Assembly: GCF_030651185.1 (NCBI RefSeq)
Contig: NZ_JAUSCJ010000041.1
Location: forward strand, 1 to 64,000
Length of the DNA: 64,000 nt
DNA from: Phenylobacterium sp.
GTDB taxonomy: Bacteria; Pseudomonadota; Alphaproteobacteria; Caulobacterales; Caulobacteraceae
Reading direction: 5' to 3'
This document shows, one piece after another, positions 58,102 to 64,000 of the stretch. Both the position numbers and the translations under genes were made by a program. Numbering within the stretch: position 1 is the first letter of the stretch; the number at the start of each line of letters is the position of its first letter. The notes under the pieces were generated by a model. The model was given only the letters and a program-made list of their open reading frames with translations, was not told where the DNA came from and did not search any database.

Positions 58102-59037
58102 TCAGCCGATGGCGCCGAAGCACCAGGCCAGGATCGATTTCTGGGCGTGGATACGGTTTTCCGCCTCGTCCCAGGCCAGGGAGCGGGGACCGTCCAGCAC
58201 CTCAGCCGTCACCTCCTCGCCGCGGTGGGCGGGCAGGTCGTGCATGAAGACGGCGCCGGGATTGGCCTTCTCCATCAGCTCCTGCGTGACCTGATAGGGG
58301 CCGAGCGCGGCGAGGCGGTCGTCGCGGTCGGTGTCGCCCATGGAGACCCAGGTGTCGGTGATCACGCAGTCGGCGCCGGCGACGGCCTCGAGCGGATTGT
58401 CGGTCACGGTGATCCGGCCCTGCAGCTCGGCGGCGCGGGCCAGGTCGACACGGTCGGGGTGGTACTTGGCGGGGCTGGCGATCTGCAGCTTGAACCCGAA
58501 GACCGGGGCGGCGTGGATGAAGGTCGAGCAGACGTTGTTGCCGTCGCCGATCCACGCAAGAGTCTTGCCCTCCACCGAACCGCAACGCTCCTCGAAGGCC
58601 AGTAGGTCGGCGAGGATCTGGCAGGGGTGGCTCTTGTCCGACAGGCCGTTGATCAGGGGCACCTTGGAGACCGAGGCGAAGGTCTCCAGGTCGGTGTGGC
58701 GGTTGGCGCGGATCATCACCGCGTCCACCATGCGCGAGAGCACCATGGCGGTGTCCTCGATGGTCTCGCCGCGGCCGAGCTGCATGTCGTTGGCGGTGGA
58801 GATGATCACGTCGCCGCCCAGCTGACGCATGGCCGCGTCGAAGGAGAAGCGGGTGCGGGTGGAGTTCTTCTCGAAGATCATGGCGAGCGTCCGCTCGGCG
58901 CCCGGGGCGTCGGCGTCCACGCGGCCCTGGGTCCAGCCCTTGCGCGCGGCCTTGCGGGCCTTGGCGTCGGCCAGGATGGCGCGCAGGTCGGCGGGGGGAA
59001 TCCGCCAGAGGTCGAGGAAGTGTCTGACTTGGGTCAT
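58102..59037 (-). CDS. argF: Ornithine carbamoyltransferase with HDLP in place of HCLP
   Basis: A 311-residue transcarbamylase: [17 protein letters not shown] (carbamoyl-phosphate loop), [27 protein letters not shown] (ornithine-side loop). It forms citrulline from ornithine and carbamoyl phosphate. The ornithine-binding HCLP motif reads HDLP ([14 protein letters not shown]): Cys is replaced by Asp. The rest of the enzyme looks intact, so either substrate preference differs or the residue is tolerated. Transcribed after argD; ATG 59037. Confidence 0.85.
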   Translation of the reverse strand: MTQVRHFLDLWRIPPADLRAILADAKARKAARKGWTQGRVDADAPGAERTLAMIFEKNSTRTRFSFDAAMRQLGGDVIISTANDMQLGRGETIEDTAMVLSRMVDAVMIRANRHTDLETFASVSKVPLINGLSDKSHPCQILADLLAFEERCGSVEGKTLAWIGDGNNVCSTFIHAAPVFGFKLQIASPAKYHPDRVDLARAAELQGRITVTDNPLEAVAGADCVITDTWVSMGDTDRDDRLAALGPYQVTQELMEKANPGAVFMHDLPAHRGEEVTAEVLDGPRSLAWDEAENRIHAQKSILAWCFGAIG

Positions 59038-59053
59038 GGGAATCTCCCAACTC

Positions 59054-59142
59054 CCGCTCACCCCGGCGAAGGCCGGGGCCCAGGTTCAGCCTGAGAGCGA
59101 GGAGTCCTAATCTAAAGTCCCGGCCTTCGCCGGGATGAGCGG
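59054..59142. repeat. Inverted repeat between argD and argF
   Basis: CCGCTCACCCCGGCGAAGGC at the left (59054) matches the reverse complement of the right end (GCCTTCGCCGGGATGAGCGG, to 59142), with a hairpin-forming GGCCGGGG and a 40-base centre. It is a REP-like pair lying in the intergenic space. Confidence 0.75.
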
Positions 59143-59149
59143 TGTGAAG

Positions 59150-60379
59150 TTAGGCCGCGGCTTTCGCCTGGGTTCGCGCCGCCTCGCAGGAGGCCTCGAG
59201 TTTCGAGATGGCTTCCTGGGCTTCTTCCAGGGTGAGGTTCAGCGGCGGCAGCAGGCGCACGCAGTTGTCGCCGCCGCCGGCGATCAGCATGTGCTGGTCG
59301 CGGGCATGCTGCATGAACTCGCGGTTCGGGGTCTTCAGCTTGATGCCGATCAGCAGGCCCTTGCCACGGATGTCCTCCACCACGTCGGGGAAGCGCTCCT
59401 GCAGGCCCGAAAGCTGCTGGACGAAGTAGCCGGCCACCTCGCGGACGTGGGCCAGCAGCTCGGGACTGTTGAGCTCCTCCATCGCCGCCAGACCCACGGC
59501 CATGGCCAGCGGGTTGCCGCCATAGGTGGAGCCGTGGGAGCCGACGGTCATGCCGCGGCCGGCTTCCGCCGTGGCCAGGCAGGCGCCCACCGGGAAGCCG
59601 CCGCCGAGCGCCTTGGCGACCGCCATAATGTCGGGCGCGGCGTCGGTGGCCCATTCGTGGGCGAACAGCTTGCCGGTGCGGCCCAGGCCGCACTGGATCT
59701 CGTCATAGATCAGCAGGATGCCGTGCTCGTCGCACAGGCGCCGCAGGCCGCGCATGCAGACCTCGGGCAGGGCGCGGGCGCCGCCCTCCCCCTGCACCGG
59801 CTCGATGAGGATGGCCGCGGTGGTCGGGCCGATGGCCGCCTTCAACGCCTCGTGGTCGCCATAGGGCAGGTGGACGAAGCCCGGCATCGGCGGGCCAAAG
59901 CCCTCCAGATAGGACTTGTTGCCCGAGGCGTTGACCGCCGCCAGCGTCCGGCCGTGGAAGGAGCCCTCGAAGCCGATGATGTCGATGCGTTCCGGGTTTC
60001 CCTTGGCCCAGTGGTACTTGCGCGCCGTCTTGATGGCGCACTCGATGGCCTCGGCGCCGGAGTTGGTGAAGAACACCTCGTCGGCGAAGGTGGCGTCGGT
60101 CAGCACCTTGGCGAGCTTTTCCTGGCCCGGGATCGTGAAGATGTTGGAGACGTGCCAGAGCTTCTCGGCCTGGTCCTTCACCGCCTGCACCAGCTTGGGA
60201 TTGGCGTGGCCCAGGGCGTTCACGGCGATGCCGGCCATGCAGTCGAGATAGGCGTCCCCGTCGGTGGTGAAGAGTCGCGCGCCCTCACCTCGCTCGAACG
60301 CCAGCGGGGTGCGGTTGTACACGCCCATGATGTGATCGCTGGGGACGGGCGCGGCTTGCGTCGCGGTCTTTTCAGTCAC
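59150..60379 (-). CDS. argD: Acetylornithine aminotransferase
   Basis: A 409-residue class III aminotransferase: FTNSGAEAIECAIKTARKYH, SFHGRTLAAVNASG, LLIYDEIQCGLGRTGK, and the PLP Lys in VAKALGGGFPVGA. It converts N-acetylglutamate semialdehyde to N-acetylornithine in arginine synthesis (and may serve lysine synthesis). The GTG at 60379 has GGGAGG a short distance upstream; ATG of MGVYNRTPL is an alternative. First gene of argD-argF-hslO. Confidence 0.9.
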   Translation of the reverse strand: MTEKTATQAAPVPSDHIMGVYNRTPLAFERGEGARLFTTDGDAYLDCMAGIAVNALGHANPKLVQAVKDQAEKLWHVSNIFTIPGQEKLAKVLTDATFADEVFFTNSGAEAIECAIKTARKYHWAKGNPERIDIIGFEGSFHGRTLAAVNASGNKSYLEGFGPPMPGFVHLPYGDHEALKAAIGPTTAAILIEPVQGEGGARALPEVCMRGLRRLCDEHGILLIYDEIQCGLGRTGKLFAHEWATDAAPDIMAVAKALGGGFPVGACLATAEAGRGMTVGSHGSTYGGNPLAMAVGLAAMEELNSPELLAHVREVAGYFVQQLSGLQERFPDVVEDIRGKGLLIGIKLKTPNREFMQHARDQHMLIAGGGDNCVRLLPPLNLTLEEAQEAISKLEASCEAARTQAKAAA

Positions 60380-60509
60380 TGGGGATACCTCCCAAAAGAG
60401 AACCGTCCCCGGCGCGTGGCGGCGGGGACAGGAAGGCTCGACGTTTTCGTCTTCGAACCCAGTCCTGTCAATATTGCTCGCGCACGACCGATCGGTGACA
60501 GGTCGGCGC

Positions 60510-61214
60510 TCAGGGCAGGCTGAGGCGGAAGCGCAGGCCCAGGCCCGCAGACTCGAAGGCCGTGGTCGCCCCCACCTGCCGGCTGAGCGTCCGGATTAGG
60601 CGAAAGCCCAGGCCGCCGTCGGTGGCCGGATCAAATCCGGCCGGAAGGCCCGGCCCGTCGTCCACCACCTCGATCTGGACCGCCCCGCCCTCGCGCCCGT
60701 GGCACCGCACCCGGACAACTCCGGCCTGACCGTCGGCGTGGGCGTACTTGAAGGCGTTGGTGATCACCTCCGAGACGATCTGGCTGAGCGGCAGGACCTG
60801 ATCGGCCCGCACGTGGCACGGGGCCGGGATGTCCTGGATGAGCTTGGCGGCGCCCGCCAATCCCGAGGCGAAGGGCGCGCAGATCGCCCGCAGGTGCTCG
60901 CTGAGGTCCACCGAGCCGCGATGGCCATGGGTGGCCAGGGCCCGATGCAGCCGGCCAACCGCGTCCACCTGGGCGCCTATGGTCTCCAGCAGCAGCCGGG
61001 TCTCCCGGTCCAGGCCCGCCGCCTTCAGTCGCACATAGCCGCCGAGCATGGTCAGGTGGTTGGCGATCCGATGATCGGCCTCCACCAGCAGGCTGCAATC
61101 GGCGCAGGCCGAGGCGATCTCGGGGATCGGCATGGGCGGCTCGCCGCGACCGGGGGACAGTGGCACAACGGGCGCGGCGCGCATCGCCTTGAAGTGCGAC
61201 AGGTCTGCCTGCAT
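60510..61214 (-). CDS. Soluble orphan histidine kinase (HisKA_2-type), second copy
   Basis: A 234-residue kinase: H-box EADHRIANHLTMLGGYVRL, N box SEVITNAFKYAHA, G1 VVDDGPGLPAGFD, and GGLGFRLIRTLSRQVGA. No transmembrane or sensor domain. It is a relative of the kinase at 42672-43262 by layout, but not closely similar in sequence. No response regulator lies beside it. The ATG at 61214 may be too early; MPIPEIASACADC is an alternative start. GANTC sites occur upstream. Confidence 0.75.
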   Translation of the reverse strand: MQADLSHFKAMRAAPVVPLSPGRGEPPMPIPEIASACADCSLLVEADHRIANHLTMLGGYVRLKAAGLDRETRLLLETIGAQVDAVGRLHRALATHGHRGSVDLSEHLRAICAPFASGLAGAAKLIQDIPAPCHVRADQVLPLSQIVSEVITNAFKYAHADGQAGVVRVRCHGREGGAVQIEVVDDGPGLPAGFDPATDGGLGFRLIRTLSRQVGATTAFESAGLGLRFRLSLP

Positions 61215-61325
61215 TGTTTCAATCCGGGTCTGTAGGGCGCCGGACGCCCAGCTTCACCAGAAGGCCGATTCAACCTACGGACATTGATAGAGATCAAGTT
61301 CGCGCGAGCGGAGAATCGGCCACCG

Positions 61326-62147
61326 CTAGGTCTTCAGCTTGTAGCCGGTCTCGAACATCCACAGGCAGATGCAACTGAAGGCGATCACGAGACCGGCGGT
61401 CATGCCCATGCCGGCGATCAGCGAGCCCTCGGCGTGGCCGATGAAGCCGTAGCGGAAGCCGTCGATCAGATAGAAGAACGGGTTGTAGTGGCTGGCCGAG
61501 CGGAACGGCTCGGGCAGGCGCTCCACGAGGTAGAAGGTGCCCGACAGGAAGGTCATCGGCATGATGATGAAGTTGGTCACCGCCGACATGTGGTCGAACT
61601 TCTCGCTCCACAGCCCGGCCATGACGCCCAGCAGGCCCAGGATCATCGAGGCGCCGATCCCGAAGTAGAGGATCGCCCAGAGGTGGGTGACCGGCAGGGC
61701 GGCGAAGGGCAGGACCGCGAGCCAGGTCACCGCGCCGACCACGATGCCACGGGTGGCGGCGCCGAGCGCGAAGCCGGCCACATGCTCCAGGGGCGTCAGG
61801 GGCGGGGTGAGGAAGTCGCCGGTCAGGCCGTTCATCTTGGCCTGCAGCAGGCTCGAGGACGAGTTGGCGAAGGCGTTGTTGAGGATCTGCATCATGATCA
61901 GGCCGGGCGCCACGAAGGTGGCGAAGGCCACGCCGTGGACGGGGACCCGCGCGCCCTGGGCGGCCACCACGAAGACCATCATATAGAGCAGGGCCGTGAC
62001 CACCGGGGCGGCCAGGGTCTGCATGCCCACCTTCCAGAACCGGCGGATCTCCCGGATATAGAGGGTTCTGAGACCGGCCCAGTTGACCCCGTGATAGTCG
62101 CGGGGCTGGGGCGGCATAACGGCTGCGGCGTCGGGCATATCCTTCAT
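61326..62147 (-). CDS. ABC-2 type transporter permease
   Basis: A 273-residue permease with six membrane helices: MQTLAAPVVTALLYMMVFVV, the FVAPGLIMMQILNNAFANSS segment, RGIVVGAVTWLAVLPFAAL, and SCICLWMFETGYKLKT. It resembles YadH/NodJ-type export permeases. No ATPase gene is adjacent within the window. ATG 62147 or the in-frame ATG at 62138 can both serve as start. Confidence 0.85.
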   Translation of the reverse strand: MKDMPDAAAVMPPQPRDYHGVNWAGLRTLYIREIRRFWKVGMQTLAAPVVTALLYMMVFVVAAQGARVPVHGVAFATFVAPGLIMMQILNNAFANSSSSLLQAKMNGLTGDFLTPPLTPLEHVAGFALGAATRGIVVGAVTWLAVLPFAALPVTHLWAILYFGIGASMILGLLGVMAGLWSEKFDHMSAVTNFIIMPMTFLSGTFYLVERLPEPFRSASHYNPFFYLIDGFRYGFIGHAEGSLIAGMGMTAGLVIAFSCICLWMFETGYKLKT

Positions 62148-62248
62148 GAGGGCCCATGTGCGCCCAGGCCGCGACAAGCGCAAGGGTGCGGCCTTGCGAC
62201 GCTATATGTGGTTCCTGTGGATGAAGGGAGGGGCGCCTATTGTGGCTC

Positions 62249-62264
62249 TTAAGGATCTGTTTAC
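62249..62264 (+). promoter_or_regulatory. CtrA-like box upstream of gcrA
   Basis: TTAAGGATCTGTTTAC (TTAA-N7-TTTA), about 105 bases upstream of the gcrA ATG. The podJ promoter carries the same TTAA-N7-TTTAC pattern. In Caulobacter, CtrA represses gcrA. One mismatch from consensus. Confidence 0.5.
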
Positions 62265-62368
62265 GATATCTGGTAGTTGGTGATGTCGTGAGTAGCGCGC
62301 TGCCACAACATATTGATCCTGGGTCTGCCGCGCGGGGCTGATGGAACCAGGACACGCGGAGCAAGACC

Positions 62369-62869
62369 ATGGGCTGGACAGACGAACGCGTCGAAAATCT
62401 CAAGAAGCTCTGGCAGGACGGCCTGTCCGCCAGCCAGATCGCCAAGCAGCTTGGCGGCGTCACCCGCAACGCGGTGATCGGCAAGGTTCACCGGCTTGGC
62501 CTCTCGGGCCGCGCCACCCCTTCCAAGCCCGCCCGCCCGGTCTTCAAGGCCCCGCGTCCGCAGCGCGCCGTGGCCCAGCCCGCCGCGCCGCGCCGCATCG
62601 CCGAGCCGCTGGTGGCCCAGGCCCCCGTGCCGGCGCCGGTCCGCTATATCGACGAGGCTCCCGGCTCGGCCACCGTGCTGACGCTCGGCGCCCACATGTG
62701 CAAGTGGCCGATCGGCGACCCCTCCACCGACGGCTTCACCTTCTGCGGCCGCCGCCAGGATGACGGCCCCTACTGCGCCGAGCATGCCCGGGTCGCCTAT
62801 CAGCCGGCCCAGGCCAAGAAGCGCTCGGGCCCCAACGAACTGGCCCGTTCGCTGCGCCGCTACATCTAG
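62369..62869 (+). CDS. gcrA: Cell-cycle regulator GcrA
   Basis: A 166-residue protein with the N-terminal GcrA HTH: MGWTDERVENLKKLWQDGLS, ASQIAKQLGGVTRNAVIGKV, HRLGLSGRA. The C-terminal segment has CKWPIGDPSTDGFTFCGRR and GPYCAEH. GcrA binds sigma70 RNA polymerase and activates promoters carrying methylated GANTC sites. ATG 62369 starts the domain exactly. Together with podJ it supports assignment to Caulobacterales-like bacteria. Confidence 0.95.
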   Translation: MGWTDERVENLKKLWQDGLSASQIAKQLGGVTRNAVIGKVHRLGLSGRATPSKPARPVFKAPRPQRAVAQPAAPRRIAEPLVAQAPVPAPVRYIDEAPGSATVLTLGAHMCKWPIGDPSTDGFTFCGRRQDDGPYCAEHARVAYQPAQAKKRSGPNELARSLRRYI

Positions 62870-62929
62870 GTTGCTCTGGAGAGCTGGCGAGGGTTTGGGA
62901 TTCGGCCCGGCCCTCGCTAATCTCTCCGC

Positions 62930-64000
62930 ATGACCGACCTCGCGCCAGAGTCGACCGACTCCAACGCCAAAGCCTATTCCGTCTCGGAACTCGCGTTCGC
63001 GCTGAAGCGCACGCTTGAGGACGCCTACGGCTTCGTCCGACTGCGCGCCGAGCTTTCCAAGGTCACCTTCCACGGCAACGGCCACGTCTATCTGACCCTG
63101 AAGGACGAACGCGCCGCCATCGACGGGGTGGTGTGGAAGGGCTCGGTGAAGAACCTGTCGGTCCGGCCCGAACAGGGGCTGGAGGTGATCGTCACCGGGA
63201 AGATCACCACCTACCCCGCCGGTTCCCGCTACCAGATCGTCATCGAGACCATGGAGGCCGCCGGCGTCGGCGCCCTGCTGGCCCAGCTCGAACGGCTGAA
63301 GGCCAAGATGCAGGCCGAGGGCCTGTTTGAGGCCTCGCGAAAACGCCCCCTGCCCGCCATGCCCATGGTCGTGGGCGTGATCACCAGCCCCACCGGCGCG
63401 GTGATCCGCGACATCCTGCACCGCATCCGCGACAGGTGGCCCTGCCGGGTGATCGTCTGGCCCTGCGTGGTCCAGGGCGACGCCGCCGCCGCCCAGGTGG
63501 GGAACGCCATCCAGCGGTTCAACGCCCTGACCTCGGACGGCCCCGTGCCGCGGCCCGACGTGCTGATCGTGGCGCGCGGCGGCGGCTCGGTGGAGGACCT
63601 CTGGGCCTTCAATGACGAGGGCCTGGCCCGCATCGTGGCGGCCGGCACGATCCCGCTGATCTCGGCGGTGGGCCACGAGACCGACACCACCCTGATCGAC
63701 TTCGTCTCCGACCGCCGCGCGCCGACCCCCACGGCGGCGGCCGAAATGGCGACCCCGGTGCTGGCGGAACTGCGCGCCGCCATCGGCGACCTGTCCTCTC
63801 GCCTGCACCGCCAGGGGGGCCGGATGGTGGAGGATCGTCGGCAACGTGTGGCCAATGTCGGTCGGTCGCTCACCCGCGCCCGGGACCTGGTGGAAATGGC
63901 CGCTCAGCGCTTCGGCCTGGTGGCCAACCGGCTGGCCGCGGCGCTAAACCGCAACTTCTCCATCCACGACAACCAACTGGTTCGGGTCGCTGGCCGTCTC
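62930..64000 (+). CDS. xseA: Exodeoxyribonuclease VII large subunit, C-terminus beyond window
   Basis: 357 codons are present and the frame is still open at the right edge. The N-terminal OB fold ([40 protein letters not shown]) and catalytic region ([71 protein letters not shown]) are typical of XseA, which degrades single-stranded DNA with XseB. The ATG at 62930 is followed by [20 protein letters not shown]. Confidence 0.9.
   Translation, partial: MTDLAPESTDSNAKAYSVSELAFALKRTLEDAYGFVRLRAELSKVTFHGNGHVYLTLKDERAAIDGVVWKGSVKNLSVRPEQGLEVIVTGKITTYPAGSRYQIVIETMEAAGVGALLAQLERLKAKMQAEGLFEASRKRPLPAMPMVVGVITSPTGAVIRDILHRIRDRWPCRVIVWPCVVQGDAAAAQVGNAIQRFNALTSDGPVPRPDVLIVARGGGSVEDLWAFNDEGLARIVAAGTIPLISAVGHETDTTLIDFVSDRRAPTPTAAAEMATPVLAELRAAIGDLSSRLHRQGGRMVEDRRQRVANVGRSLTRARDLVEMAAQRFGLVANRLAAALNRNFSIHDNQLVRVAGRL

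Noticed and set aside
62261-63844. 527-codon minus-strand frame over gcrA and xseA
   Set aside because: Antisense to GcrA and XseA, both of which are unmistakable.

Overview
The window is high-GC chromosomal DNA from an alphaproteobacterium. It most likely belongs to the Caulobacterales, and a Phenylobacterium-like genome is the best guess. The support is a gcrA cell-cycle regulator gene, a podJ polarity-factor gene, GANTC (CcrM-type) sites clustered in the podJ promoter, several small proteins of a kind I associate with Caulobacter relatives, and the alphaproteobacterial argD-argF-hslO order. Genus is inference; no rRNA gene is present.

Layout. 0-10 kb: the ligase-associated DNA-repair pair (DEXH helicase, broken near the left edge by a short repeat, plus PdeM), a TauE/SafE-TIGR02186-DUF3429 membrane operon, podJ and an MprF/LpiA-like lipid lysyltransferase. 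10-16.6 kb: an array of four long acyl-CoA dehydrogenase paralogues followed by one short partner. 16.7-22.5 kb: an accessory region with an AT-richer TcmP/DUF5131 two-gene module, a BrnT toxin with an HTH antitoxin, repeats, and a scar where an IS110 remnant joins a decayed copy of a nearby thioesterase gene. 22.6-29.2 kb: a terminase-like HTH protein, an ExbB-like/BlaI pair behind two BlaI-type operators, an EAL phosphodiesterase, a patatin, a CBS protein, an EpmB-like radical SAM enzyme and an atypical amidohydrolase. 29.3-33.3 kb: a Cys-rich protein bracketed by 46-bp direct repeats, then a NicO/RcnA-type metal exporter with a perfect G/C-tract operator, an RcnR/CsoR-type repressor and a ChrA chromate transporter.

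33.3-51.9 kb is general metabolism and signalling: oxidoreductase, DUF885 peptidase, PhzF, a receiver protein, two cytochromes P450, Crp/Fnr, orphan histidine kinase, RsgA, AsnC, VOC, a 903-aa TonB receptor, TetR and a B3 metallo-beta-lactamase. 51.9-53.5 kb: tRNA-Gly(CCC) followed by an AT-richer two-gene operon that I read as a Pycsar anti-phage system in which the effector gene precedes the cyclase gene. 53.5-64 kb: dCTP deaminase, two tandem small membrane proteins, metZ, hslO, argF, argD, a second orphan histidine kinase, an ABC-2 permease, gcrA and the start of xseA.

The main signals for follow-up are the Pycsar operon, the TcmP/DUF5131/BrnT island, the dehydrogenase array (the long and short proteins carry complementary halves of the active-site and FAD motifs), and a set of short palindromic repeats, one of which appears to have shifted the frame of the helicase gene. 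Gene cooperation is clear for the metal-efflux locus (operator, pump, repressor), arginine synthesis (argD, argF), and the two-gene defence and toxin modules. The podJ and gcrA promoters share a CtrA-like TTAA-N7-TTTA box.
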